Source of the DNA: G965247775 sp965247775
GTDB taxonomy: Bacteria; Chloroflexota; Dehalococcoidia; Bin125
Direction of reading: 5' to 3'
Assembly (NCBI GenBank): GCA_965247775.1
Contig: OZ252031.1
Location: 1,798,001-1,862,000 of the forward strand
DNA length: 64,000 nt
Below, piece after piece: positions 1 through 8,202 of this stretch; the first letter of the stretch is position 1, and every line of letters begins with the position of its first letter. Below the pieces are notes generated by a model that saw only the letters and a program-made list of their open reading frames with translations, had not been told where the DNA came from and ran no database searches. The translations under genes and the position numbers were made by a program.

Positions 1-2827
1 ACTGGGGCGCGTACTGCTGTCGTTCGCCGACCGCCGCGGCTTCAAGAGCAACCGCCGGACGGACGGCGGCGAGGATGGCGCTATCCGCAAGGACACGGGC
101 GAACTGCGCCGACGGGTGGCGCAATCCGGAGCGCGCACGCTCGGCGAGTACCTCTGGCGGCGGCGCAGGCGCGGCGAAACCATCCGCGCGCGCCCCGACG
201 CAGACAGCGGCTACGGCGGCCTGTACCCGGATCGCGCCATGATCGAGTGCGAACTCGGTGTCATCCGTAAAGCACAGGCACCCCACCACCCTCGGATCTC
301 GGACGACGACTGGGACGGGATCATCGGCGCCCTGCTCTTCCAGCGGCCGCTGAGGCCCGTCGAGCGGGGCAAGTGCACGCTCATTCCCGCAGAGCCCAGG
401 GCCTACAAGGCCTATCCGCTGTTCCAGCGCTTCCGCATCTGGGAAGAGGTGCTGAACATCGAGGTCGCGCCGCCCGGCGAGAAGGCTCGCCCGCTCGATG
501 ACGAGGAGCACGAGAAGCTTGTCGGCAGACTCCTGAACATCAAAGACCGGACGTTCGATCAAGTCGTCTCGTGGCTCGCGCTGCCCGAGGGCACGCGCGT
601 CAACCTCCGTTCGGCCGCCCGCGACAAGATTGACGGTGATCAGACCGCAGCCGTACTGCGCGCGGGGAAGCGCTTCGGCCCGGGCTGGTCGAAACTGAGC
701 CTCGAGCGCCAGCAGGAGATCGTCGAGCGGCTGATCGAGGACGAGGACGCCGACAGTCTCGAAGACTGGCTGCAGGACGAGTTCGGCCTCGACAAGGCGG
801 CGGCTGAGCAAGTCGCCTCGGCGCCTCTCCCTGCGGGGACGGGACGTCTCTCTCTGGCCGCGATCGAGCTGCTGCTGCCGCACATGCGGCGAGGGTTCCG
901 CTACCACGACGCCGTACAGGCAGCCGGGCTCGGTCACCACTCGGACCTGCGCGGCGACGGCGGCATGGACCGCCTGCCGTACTACGGCAAGGTGCTGGAG
1001 CGTCACGTCACCGGCGGAAGCCGCGAAGGCCGCAACGACGCCGAGCGGCATGGGCGCGTCGCCAATCCGACCGTGCACATCGCCCTCGGCCAGGTGAAGC
1101 GACTCTTCAACGCCATCACCGACCGCTACGGTAAGCCCGACGAGGTCGTCGTCGAGCTGGCGCGTGAACTGAAGCAGAACGAGCAGCAGCGCCTCAACTA
1201 TCAGCGGCGCCAGAACGAGAATCGTGAACGCAACGAACGCCTACGCGAAGTGGCCGCGCAGGCCGGACACGAGGAGCCATCGCCGTTGGACATGCGCAAA
1301 CTGCGCCTCTGGGATGAACAGGGCCCACCAAACGGCCGCGTCTGCCCATACAGCGGAGAAACACTGTCGATCGAGCGGGTACTGTCGGAGGAAACGGAGA
1401 TCGAGCACATTCTGCCGCGCCGCTCGCTCGACGACAGCATGAACAACCAGGTGCTCGCGCTGACCTCCGCCAATCGCGAGAAGGGCAATCGCACGCCCTT
1501 CGAGGCGTGGGGCGGAGATCCGGAGCGCTACGCCGAGATCCTTGGCCACGCCCGGTCGCTGCCGACGGCGAAGCAATGGCGCTTCACTGAAGAGGCGGCA
1601 GAGCAGCTCAACAAGGGAGTCGGCGACGGCGGTTTCCTCGCAAGGCACCTCAACGAAACCCGCTACCTGTCCCGCCTCGTCCGCGAATACCTCGAAGCCG
1701 CCGTCGCGCCCAACCGCATCTGGGTGACGCCCGGGCAACTGACCGCCAAGCTGCGGCACGACTGGTGCCTCAACAGCATCCTCTCGGGCCCCGGCAACGA
1801 CCGGAAGAACCGCGACGACCACCGTCACCACCTTGTCGACGCGGCGGTGATCGGGCTGACCTCGCGCTCACTCCTTAACCGCGTCGCCCGTGCGAGCGGA
1901 CGCGGCGGGGATCCCGACGCCAGCATCATCCGCGCTGCCGAGCCGCCGTGGGAAGGCTTCCGCCAGGATGTTGGCGACTTGGTTCAGCGTTGCGTCGTGC
2001 GCCACCGGCCCAACCACTTCACCGTCCTCAACGACAAGCAGGAGCGGCGTCGCGACGGCAAGGACGTCACCAGCGGCCGCCTGCACAACGAAACAGCCTA
2101 CGGCCTGGTCCTCGACGGCGACGGGCAGCCGCAACGCGACGAGCGGGACAACTTCGTGCTGGTCGAGACCAAGCCGCTGGCGTCGCTCAACGCGAAGAAG
2201 CTCGATACCGTCCGCGACCTTGCGCTCCGCGCCCGGCTCCGCGCGCTGTGGAAGCGCGTCGAGGCGGAGCACGAGGACGAGAGCCGGACAGTCGCATGGC
2301 AGCGCTTCGCCGATCGCGCAAGGCGAGAGCAGCGAGTGCGCCGCGTGCGCGTGCTGGTGCGGTACGGCGAAGATAGCCTCGCCTTCATCCGCGACGGGAA
2401 TGGCCGCGTCTACAAGGCGTACAAGACCGACGACAACGCCTACATGGATGTCTGGCTGCTGCCGAACGGCAAGACCCGGGGCGAGACGGTCAGCCGCTTC
2501 GATGCCCACCAGCCGGACCTCCGCTCGGAGGTCAAGACCGAACACCCGACCGCGAGGAAACTGATGCGTCTCCACAAGAACGACATGATCGCCGTAGGCG
2601 AGGGCGAACACCGGCGCATCCTGCGCGTGCAGAAGCTCGGGGGCCAGACCATCATCGCCGTTGATCACAGCGCGGCTGGAAAAGCCCACGATCTGTCGCC
2701 GTACAGGAAGTCGGCGGGGCAGGTGATCCAGGCAGGTCTGCGCAAGGTATCCGTCGGCGTCATCGGGCGTGTGCAGGACGGCGGGCCGTTCTGTCCCGAC
2801 GGACGCGGCAAGAACGGCAAGAGCTGA
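1..2827 (+). CDS. cas9: Cas9 endonuclease, type II-C, 5' end outside window
   Basis: RNA-guided DNA endonuclease. The frame is open from base 2, so the start and RuvC-I lie upstream; 941 residues are visible. The first residues form the Arg-rich bridge helix (RRGFKSNRR). RuvC-II is seen as DEVVVELAREL near 1140. The HNH domain (about 1337-1510) has EIEHILP with its His codon at 1406, MNNQVL, and SANREKGNRTPFE. RuvC-III has HRHHLVDA at 1820-1843, followed by a basic C-terminal PAM-interacting region. All catalytic residues visible here are intact. cas1 follows after 4 nt. The absence of csn2 and cas4, and the compact size, point to II-C. A GTG at 116 is only an internal codon. Confidence 0.96.
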   Translation, partial: LGRVLLSFADRRGFKSNRRTDGGEDGAIRKDTGELRRRVAQSGARTLGEYLWRRRRRGETIRARPDADSGYGGLYPDRAMIECELGVIRKAQAPHHPRISDDDWDGIIGALLFQRPLRPVERGKCTLIPAEPRAYKAYPLFQRFRIWEEVLNIEVAPPGEKARPLDDEEHEKLVGRLLNIKDRTFDQVVSWLALPEGTRVNLRSAARDKIDGDQTAAVLRAGKRFGPGWSKLSLERQQEIVERLIEDEDADSLEDWLQDEFGLDKAAAEQVASAPLPAGTGRLSLAAIELLLPHMRRGFRYHDAVQAAGLGHHSDLRGDGGMDRLPYYGKVLERHVTGGSREGRNDAERHGRVANPTVHIALGQVKRLFNAITDRYGKPDEVVVELARELKQNEQQRLNYQRRQNENRERNERLREVAAQAGHEEPSPLDMRKLRLWDEQGPPNGRVCPYSGETLSIERVLSEETEIEHILPRRSLDDSMNNQVLALTSANREKGNRTPFEAWGGDPERYAEILGHARSLPTAKQWRFTEEAAEQLNKGVGDGGFLARHLNETRYLSRLVREYLEAAVAPNRIWVTPGQLTAKLRHDWCLNSILSGPGNDRKNRDDHRHHLVDAAVIGLTSRSLLNRVARASGRGGDPDASIIRAAEPPWEGFRQDVGDLVQRCVVRHRPNHFTVLNDKQERRRDGKDVTSGRLHNETAYGLVLDGDGQPQRDERDNFVLVETKPLASLNAKKLDTVRDLALRARLRALWKRVEAEHEDESRTVAWQRFADRARREQRVRRVRVLVRYGEDSLAFIRDGNGRVYKAYKTDDNAYMDVWLLPNGKTRGETVSRFDAHQPDLRSEVKTEHPTARKLMRLHKNDMIAVGEGEHRRILRVQKLGGQTIIAVDHSAAGKAHDLSPYRKSAGQVIQAGLRKVSVGVIGRVQDGGPFCPDGRGKNGKS

Positions 2828-2831
2828 GCCG

Positions 2832-3740
2832 ATGGAACGCCGCGTGCTCGACATCGCCGAGGGGCGGCGCTACCTCTCGAAGAAGCGCGGCTCGCTCGCC
2901 GTCGTCCGCGACCCGGGCACGCCCGAGGCGTCCGAAACCCTCGTTCCGTTCGACGAGATCGAGTCGGTGATCGTGCACACGCCGCAGGCGTCGTACTCCA
3001 ACGCCGCGATCGTCGAACTCTCCCGGCGCGGCATCCCGCTGGTCTGCTGCGACGAGACGCACACGCCGGTTGCTTGGCTCTGGCCCGCCGAGGCGAACTA
3101 CGAGCAGAGCCGCCGCATGGCGGCCCAGGCGACGATGCCGGACGAACTGCGTGATGCGCTGTGGGCCCGCATCGTGCGGGCCAAGCTCGAGGCGCAGGCG
3201 GCCGTCGTACTGGGCGAGGGCTTCGCCGATGACGGCCTCCTCGAGTTCGCGCGCGCCGTCCGCCCGGGCGATCGCGGCAACGTCGAGGCGCAGGCGGCGC
3301 GCCTCTACTGGAAGCTGCTGTTCGACGACTTCTTCCGGCGCCAGCGCCACGGCGATCCGCCGAACGGCCTCCTCAACTACGGCTACGCGATCTTGCGGGC
3401 GACGGACGCGCGGCAGCTATGCGCGGCGGGACTCCACCCCTCGCTCGGGCTGCACCACCGCAACCGCTTCAACGCCTTCTGCCTCGCCGACGACCTCATC
3501 GAGCCGTTCCGTCCGGCGGTGGACCGCGCCGTGCTCGCGCTCTGGCGGGACGGTCGCAAGGAGGTGACGGCGGAGACGAAACCGGTGCTCGCGGCGGTGA
3601 TGGCGGAGACCGTGCGGACCGATCGCGGAGCGGCGCCGCTCAGCCGCTGCGTCGAGCGGGCGGCGCAGTCGCTCGCGCAATCCGTACTCGAAGGCGAAGA
3701 CCTGCTGCGGTTCCCCGCTGGCGGCACGATCGCCGGGTGA
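2832..3740 (+). CDS. cas1: CRISPR integrase Cas1 (type II)
   Basis: Spacer-acquisition integrase of 302 residues, the usual size for type II Cas1. The ATG at 2832 follows the cas9 stop by 4 nt and gives the typical N-terminus with RRYLSKKRGSLAVV. Metal-binding positions are visible: Glu in NVEAQAARLYW, His in GLHPSLGLHHRN, and the acidic residue in CLADDLIEPFRP. It would act with Cas2, and in type II systems with Cas9, to insert spacers at the leader end. Its stop codon overlaps the cas2 start, so the three genes form one coupled operon. No frameshift is seen, so adaptation may still work despite the tiny array. Confidence 0.95.
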   Translation: MERRVLDIAEGRRYLSKKRGSLAVVRDPGTPEASETLVPFDEIESVIVHTPQASYSNAAIVELSRRGIPLVCCDETHTPVAWLWPAEANYEQSRRMAAQATMPDELRDALWARIVRAKLEAQAAVVLGEGFADDGLLEFARAVRPGDRGNVEAQAARLYWKLLFDDFFRRQRHGDPPNGLLNYGYAILRATDARQLCAAGLHPSLGLHHRNRFNAFCLADDLIEPFRPAVDRAVLALWRDGRKEVTAETKPVLAAVMAETVRTDRGAAPLSRCVERAAQSLAQSVLEGEDLLRFPAGGTIAG

Positions 3741-4069
3741 GCGCGTTCAGCGGGTACCGCTTCATGTGGATGCTGGTGATGTTCGACCTGCCGGTGCTGA
3801 CGAAGCGCCAGCGCAAGCGGGCGACGAAGTTCCGCACGGACCTGCTCGACCTCGGGTTCGAGATGGCGCAGTTCTCGGTCTACATGAAGTTCTGCGGGGG
3901 GCGGCCCGCCGCGGACGCGCTGGCCGCGCGCGTCGAGCGCCGCGTACCGACGCAGGGCCGCGTCAGCGTCCTGGTGTTCACAGACAAACAGTACGGCCGG
4001 ATGCGCGTGTTCAGCGGGGGCAGCCGCGAGTCCCGCACAGCGGAGCGCGGCCAATTGGTCTTACTGTAG
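3737..4069 (+). CDS. cas2: CRISPR-associated Cas2
   Basis: Small structural subunit of the Cas1-Cas2 integrase, 110 residues. The GTG at 3737 overlaps the cas1 TGA by 3 bases (GTGA), indicating translational coupling. The N-terminus (MWMLVMFDLPV) is the canonical ferredoxin-fold beta-strand with the conserved Asp. The region GRVSVLVFTDKQYGRM is the standard late type II Cas2 motif. Reading upstream in the same frame would run far into cas1 and is unlikely. The stop lies 7 nt before a strong hairpin that points the other way. Confidence 0.93.
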   Translation: MSAFSGYRFMWMLVMFDLPVLTKRQRKRATKFRTDLLDLGFEMAQFSVYMKFCGGRPAADALAARVERRVPTQGRVSVLVFTDKQYGRMRVFSGGSRESRTAERGQLVLL

Positions 4070-4070
4070 G

Positions 4071-4106
4071 AAAAAGTCCCGCGGCAGCCGCCAGCGGCTA
4101 CCGCGG
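4071..4106 (-). terminator. Rho-independent terminator on the minus strand, between cas2 and the array
   Basis: A 6-bp CCGCGG stem (4079-4084 with 4101-4106), one mismatch, then a 5-bp stem AGCCG/CGGCT with loop CCAG. Read on the minus strand, the hairpin is followed by GGGACTTTTT. The plus strand has no T-run after the stem. It therefore ends a transcript coming from the array side towards cas2. Confidence 0.6.
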
Positions 4107-4140
4107 TCCGGTTCTCTCTGGACGGGCCGCCGGCCTATCT
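4071..4140 (-). ncRNA. candidate tracrRNA or array 3' transcript
   Basis: A minus-strand RNA of about 70 nt would end at the terminator at 4071-4106. Its 5' half can pair with a plus-strand repeat transcript in two blocks: about 11 pairs around GGCGGCC and GUCCA, with one bulge and two mismatches, and a 5-bp ACCGG/CCGGU block. Pairing to the first GTTTA of the repeat is not found, which is unlike a standard anti-repeat. The similarity could instead be a decayed terminal repeat. The true tracrRNA may lie upstream of cas9, outside the window. Confidence 0.25.
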
Positions 4141-4141
4141 A

Positions 4142-4243
4142 GTTTAGCCGGTCAGGGAATGGTCGGCCACCAAAACTAGTTCCAGATAATCTCGTCAACG
4201 AAGTTGAGTTTAGCCGGTCAGGGAATGGTCGGCCACCAAAACT
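4142..4243. CRISPR. minimal CRISPR array: two repeats, one spacer
   Basis: Two identical 36-nt repeats at 4142-4177 and 4208-4243, starting GTTTAGCCGG and ending CCACCAAAACT, flank one 30-nt spacer (4178-4207). The base preceding both copies is also A. Repeat and spacer lengths are those of type II arrays. The spacer is about 40% GC, far below its surroundings, which suggests foreign origin. Both copies are perfect, so there is no decayed end repeat to orient the array. The minus-strand terminator at 4071-4106 suggests minus-strand transcription, as in some II-C loci. Confidence 0.9.
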
Positions 4244-4402
4244 GCGCTCACTCTCGGCAGGGAGCCCCGCGCCCGAATCGGGGCAGCCCGGGCGGCTAAC
4301 GCCACGTTCACGACGCTTGAGCTGATGGCGAGCGGGGAACTCGACAACGTGCGGTTCTCCCCCGCCGACAAGGTGCCCGCGTTTCTTTCCACCCGCGCGT
4401 AG
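4244..4402 (+). other. gap between CRISPR array and larA-like gene, with an unassigned ORF tail
   Basis: An open frame without a clear start runs through this gap and stops with TAG at 4400-4402. Its last residues include ELMASGELDNVRF and PADKVPAFLSTRA. It reads like the 3' end of a protein-coding gene cut off by the CRISPR array, but I do not recognise the family. No third repeat and no clear AT-rich leader are seen here. Confidence 0.3.
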
Positions 4403-5716
4403 TCAGTCCGGGCAGCGGGTGAGCAGGCGCCCGGCCTCGTCGAAGCGCAACGGCTGCGGGTCGGAGAGGAGTTCGCCGGCGCCGTCGAGATCGGGCGCGA
4501 GGGACGGGGAGACCAAGACGTGCTGCAAATGCAGCGTGGAGCGGATGATGCAGAGCCGCGCGTTCTCGCCGTCGAACCGCCAGCAGGTGCCGACGGCGGC
4601 CTGGATCGCGGCCTTGTCGTCGGCCATGACGGGCGGGAGGCGCACGCGCTCCGTGAAGGTGGCCGTGAGGGCGTTCATGTACATAGCATAGAGGTCCAGC
4701 TTGTCGGCCAGATCCTTGGTCAGAAAGTCGGCCACGCCCACGCCGAGCCCGTTGCCGTGCGCTTCCGGTGTGAGGCCCAGCACGACCAATTTGTGGATGA
4801 ACGGCTGCGAGCGGTTTTCCCGTCCGCGGATATCGACGCGCGCGATCACGGCCGGGTCCATGCCTGAGCCCGAGATGTTCTTGCCCAGCTGCTCGACGAT
4901 GAGCACGTCCAGCTGCTTGAACGGCAGGGTGGGGATGTAGCCCTTGGCGACCGGCAGGAGGCGGGCGTCGGTCGCGGCGAACTCCTCGGGTTCGGCCCCT
5001 TCAATGATGGTGGGCGCTTTGTCCGCGTTCTCGACGATGCCGAGGCCGAAGATGATGGGGGAGTTCTGAGCGGCGATCCGGGCCCACTCGGGCAAGACGT
5101 CCAGGTAGCCACGGGGACCGAGACGGTGGATCATCCGCGCCCCTTCGGCCTTGCCGAGGCCGATCGCCACCATCTTGGTGAGGCCGCTTTCGACTTCGCG
5201 ATCGAACGAGGTATGGGCTTTGATGCGATTGATCACGATCACCGCATCAGCTTCGGCGGCATTTCTATCGAACCAGACCGGCACCCCCAGGGCGGTGGCG
5301 CCGAGCTGCACGACGTCCATCGTGGCTTCGATGGGGCAACCCATCGCCTCGGGGGTGAAGCCGAGCGCGCCCAGCAGCTCGGTCTGGCTCTCGGCGCGGG
5401 CGCCGCCGTGGCTGCCCATGGCGGGGACGATGAACGGCTGCACGCCGCGCTCCCGGAGCCAGGCGACGACGCTCTTGACGACGGCCGGCTTGCCCTGAAT
5501 CCCGCGGCTGCCGCAGGTGATGGCGACCCGGGCGCCGGCCGGCAAGTCTGGGAGGCGCCGGGATCGCTCAAGCGCGGCGACGGTGGCGCGATGCAGGTCC
5601 CTGAGGGGCGGCGCCTCAGGGTGGCGCAGCCTGGCCAGCGCGACCGGCGGCAGCGCTTCATCCTTGAACTGGGGCAGACGGATCGCGGGGAAGACGGGGC
5701 TCTGCCGGTCGTGCAT
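4403..5716 (-). CDS. LarA-superfamily nickel-pincer-type racemase/epimerase homologue (DUF2088)
   Basis: 437-residue protein. Lactate racemase LarA and its homologues use a nickel-pincer nucleotide to racemise or epimerise 2-hydroxyacids. Visible family features are GSRGIQGKP, MGSHGGARAE and the stretch INRIKAHTSFDREVESG, with His and Lys in the region that contacts cofactor in LarA. A C-terminal Rossmann-like half follows. The start is supported by a strong upstream GGAGGGG. The Ni-pincer biosynthesis genes larB, larC and larE are not in the window, so substrate and cofactor status are inferred from family only. Confidence 0.7.
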   Translation of the reverse strand: MHDRQSPVFPAIRLPQFKDEALPPVALARLRHPEAPPLRDLHRATVAALERSRRLPDLPAGARVAITCGSRGIQGKPAVVKSVVAWLRERGVQPFIVPAMGSHGGARAESQTELLGALGFTPEAMGCPIEATMDVVQLGATALGVPVWFDRNAAEADAVIVINRIKAHTSFDREVESGLTKMVAIGLGKAEGARMIHRLGPRGYLDVLPEWARIAAQNSPIIFGLGIVENADKAPTIIEGAEPEEFAATDARLLPVAKGYIPTLPFKQLDVLIVEQLGKNISGSGMDPAVIARVDIRGRENRSQPFIHKLVVLGLTPEAHGNGLGVGVADFLTKDLADKLDLYAMYMNALTATFTERVRLPPVMADDKAAIQAAVGTCWRFDGENARLCIIRSTLHLQHVLVSPSLAPDLDGAGELLSDPQPLRFDEAGRLLTRCPD

Positions 5717-5863
5717 CTCCCCTCCTGGTCAATGGCGCCGCCTCACGGTACTGCGGCCGGGTCGCGTCGCCAAGCGATCGATCCGTGCAGACGCTGTCGG
5801 GCGCGCATGTGACCTCCGCCCCAGGCCGCTTCGCGAATCGCGCAGGGGCGCCGCGGGGGATGC

Positions 5864-5869
5864 CATACT
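5864..5869 (+). promoter_or_regulatory. -10-like element CATACT
   Basis: CATACT followed by GC lies 57 nt before the hydrolase start at 5927. It resembles other TAnnCT boxes placed before starts in this window. No convincing -35 box is seen. Confidence 0.35.
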
Positions 5870-5926
5870 GCGCGGAATCGCGGTAGGCGCGCACGCCTGG
5901 ACGGGACTCGGTGCAGGGAGCATTCA

Positions 5927-6823
5927 GTGCGGCAGGACATTGCGTTTGCGACGGGAGATGGCGTCACGCTGCGCGGCTGGCTGTACATGCCGGAGGGGGC
6001 AGCGGCGGCGGCGACGGTGGTGATGGCGCATGGATTCTCCGCGGTCAAGGAGATGTATCTGGATCGGTTCGCGGAGGTGTTCGCGGCGGCGGGGCTGGGG
6101 GCGCTGGTGTTCGACAACCGGAACTTCGGAGCGAGCGAGGGGGAGCCGCGCCAGGAGATCGATCCGTGGCAGCAGGTGCGGGACTACCGCGACGCGATCA
6201 CCTACGCGTCCGGGTTGGAGGCAGTCGCTGCGGCACGGATCGGGGTGTGGGGATCAAGCTACAGCGGGGGGCACGTGCTGGTGGTGGGCGCCGTGGACCG
6301 GCGCGTGCGGTGCGTGGTGGCACAGGTTCCGCTGATCAGCGGGCATCGCAACGCGCGGCGGCTGATCCGCTCGGACTTCATGGCGCCGACGCAGGCGCTG
6401 TTCGTGCGGGACCGGGAAGCGCGCTACCGGGGGGAGGCACCGGCGATGCTGCCCGTGGTGGCGGAGGACCCGCTGGCGCCGTCGGCGCTGCCGACGGCGG
6501 ATTCGTGGCAATGGTTCACGGAGACGGGGGCGAACCGGGCGCCGTCGTGGAGGAACGAGGTGACGCTGCGCTCGGTGGAGATGTTCACGGAGTACGAGCC
6601 GGGGGCCTACATCGGGCAGATCAGTCCCACGCCGCTGCTCCTGGCGGTGGCCGCGGGCGACCACCTGACGGTGGCGGACGAAGCGATCGCCGCGTTCGAG
6701 GAGGCGCGTGAGCCGAAGAAGCTCGTGATCCTGCCGGGGGGCCACTTCGACGCCTACGGGGCCGGGTTCGCCCAGGCCAGCGCTGCGGCGAGGGACTGGT
6801 TCGTGGAGCATCTCAGGGGCTGA
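5927..6823 (+). CDS. alpha/beta hydrolase, dienelactone hydrolase/S15-like
   Basis: 298-residue hydrolase starting at GTG 5927. The oxyanion-hole region is VVMAHGFSAVKE, the nucleophile elbow is GSSYSGG (GxSxG), and the late His is in ILPGGHFDAYG, so the catalytic triad appears intact. There is no signal peptide, so it is cytoplasmic. It belongs to the CocE/dienelactone-like group that cleaves small esters or acyl compounds; the substrate cannot be told. It is divergent from the larA-like gene and followed by an SDR gene 70 nt later. Confidence 0.8.
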   Translation: MRQDIAFATGDGVTLRGWLYMPEGAAAAATVVMAHGFSAVKEMYLDRFAEVFAAAGLGALVFDNRNFGASEGEPRQEIDPWQQVRDYRDAITYASGLEAVAAARIGVWGSSYSGGHVLVVGAVDRRVRCVVAQVPLISGHRNARRLIRSDFMAPTQALFVRDREARYRGEAPAMLPVVAEDPLAPSALPTADSWQWFTETGANRAPSWRNEVTLRSVEMFTEYEPGAYIGQISPTPLLLAVAAGDHLTVADEAIAAFEEAREPKKLVILPGGHFDAYGAGFAQASAAARDWFVEHLRG

Positions 6824-6893
6824 TCGCCCGCCTGACGCGGGGCGGCGGCGTACGGTTGGCGTCGGAGCGCCGTGGGGCGGTGCGGCGAGAGCA

Positions 6894-7679
6894 GTGAAGG
6901 AGTCCGTGGTGCCGGTGGTCGACACGTCCTTGGCGGGGAAGGTGGCGATCGTCACGGGGGGGTCGAAGGGGATCGGGCGGGCTATTGCGCTGGCCTACGC
7001 GGAGCAGGGGGCGGACGTCGTGATCGCGGCGCGGGGGGCGGAGGCGCTGGAGGGGACGCGGGCGGAGATCGCCGCCACGGGGCAACGGGCGCTGGCGATC
7101 CGGGCGGACATGACGCAGGACCCGGATCTGAGACGGCTGGTGGACGAGACCGTGGCGGCGTTCGGGGGCGTGGACATCCTGGTCAACAACGCGGGCGCGG
7201 GGACGTTCGCGCCGATCCCGGAGGCGACCGCGGAGGAGTTCCTGGGGGTGATGCGGATCAACGTCTGGGCGCCGTTCTTCCTCGCGCGGGCGTGCCATCC
7301 GCTGATGGTGGCCCGGGGGGGCGGGGTCATCATCAACGTGGGATCGGCGACGGGGGTGCGGGCGACGGTGAGCAGCGTGAGCTATCCGTCGTACGCACCG
7401 TCCAAGGCGGCGCTGGGCAACCTGTCGGACCTGCTGGCGAAGGCCTGGGCGGCGGACGGGATCCGGGTGATGTGCATCGCGCCGGGGCTGCTGCGGTCCG
7501 AGATGACGCGGGAGATCACGGCACGGCTGGACGCCGCGGGCGACGGCTACACGCCGCTGGGCCGGATCGGCGATGCGGAGGAGGTGGCGGGGATGGCGCT
7601 GATCCTGGCGAGCGCGGCCGGAGCGTACATCACGGGCGGCACGTACACGGTGGACGGCGGGGGGCTGATCCGGGGCTGA
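6894..7679 (+). CDS. short-chain dehydrogenase/reductase
   Basis: 261 residues, classical SDR. NAD(P)-binding TGGSKGIGRA, NNAG, and the catalytic YAPSK (YxxxK) with an upstream Ser in NVGSA are all present. The C-terminus TGGTYTVDGGG is typical of the 3-oxoacyl-ACP reductase-like subgroup. A GTG at 6894 is used; another GTG a few codons later is possible. It lies after the alpha/beta hydrolase in the same direction and may be cotranscribed. Its 3' end is followed by an antisense remnant of an EAL gene. Confidence 0.85.
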   Translation: MKESVVPVVDTSLAGKVAIVTGGSKGIGRAIALAYAEQGADVVIAARGAEALEGTRAEIAATGQRALAIRADMTQDPDLRRLVDETVAAFGGVDILVNNAGAGTFAPIPEATAEEFLGVMRINVWAPFFLARACHPLMVARGGGVIINVGSATGVRATVSSVSYPSYAPSKAALGNLSDLLAKAWAADGIRVMCIAPGLLRSEMTREITARLDAAGDGYTPLGRIGDAEEVAGMALILASAAGAYITGGTYTVDGGGLIRG

Positions 7680-7719
7680 GGGCGCCGCGCGCAGGAGGTA
7701 AGGGCGACATGGGCGGGCG

Positions 7720-8165
7720 CGGAGGGGGGGCGAGGTCCGCCTGGACGCGCCGGGCGAGGATGGCGTCGATCTTGTCGGCGGCGGCGGGGCGGTGCGGGCC
7801 GAAGCCCTGGCCCAGGTTGCAGCCAAGGCCGAGCAGCACTTGGACAGTCGCGGTGCTTTTCGACGCCTTCGGCGATGACCTCGGCTTGGAAGCCGTGGGC
7901 GAGGGTGATGATCATGCGGACGATATTGAGCTGATCGTCGCGGCGGGGGAGGCCGGCGACGAAGGAGCGGTCGATCTTGAGGTGGTCAATCTCGAACTCG
8001 CGCAGGTATTCGAGGCTGGTGTAGCCGGCGCCGAAGTCGTCCAGGGCGACGCGGACGCCCTGGATGCAGAGGCGGCCGAGGTGGAGGGCGGCGCTGGCGG
8101 CGTGCTGGACGCCGGCGGCTTCGAGTTCGCGGGGGCAAAGCCCGGAGGGCTGGTCCGATCGGCCC
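7720..8165 (-). pseudogene. EAL-domain c-di-GMP phosphodiesterase remnant
   Basis: On the minus strand a frame reads RELEAAGVQHAA, then ALDDFGAGYTSLEYL, IDHLKIDRSFV and VIAEGVE, which are EAL-domain motifs from the DDFGTGYSSL block onward. After GVE, a one-base excess in an AAAA run (plus positions 7857-7860) breaks the frame. The next frame continues with VLLGLGCNLGQGF, the expected EAL end. The N-terminal half with the E-A-L motif and any GGDEF or sensor domain is missing. The gene is thus 5'-truncated as well as frameshifted, and not functional as seen. Confidence 0.75.
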
Positions 8166-8202
8166 TACCGATGGGGAATGACCGGGGGACGGAAGGGTGA
8201 GG

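Noticed and set aside
116..118. GTG at 116 as the cas9 start
   Set aside because: The frame upstream encodes the bridge helix RRGFKSNRR, so the true start is before the window.
4108..4140. A third, degenerate CRISPR repeat
   Set aside because: Only the CCGGT and GGCCxCC blocks match, the middle differs and spacing to the first repeat is too short for a spacer. Kept only as a tracrRNA candidate.
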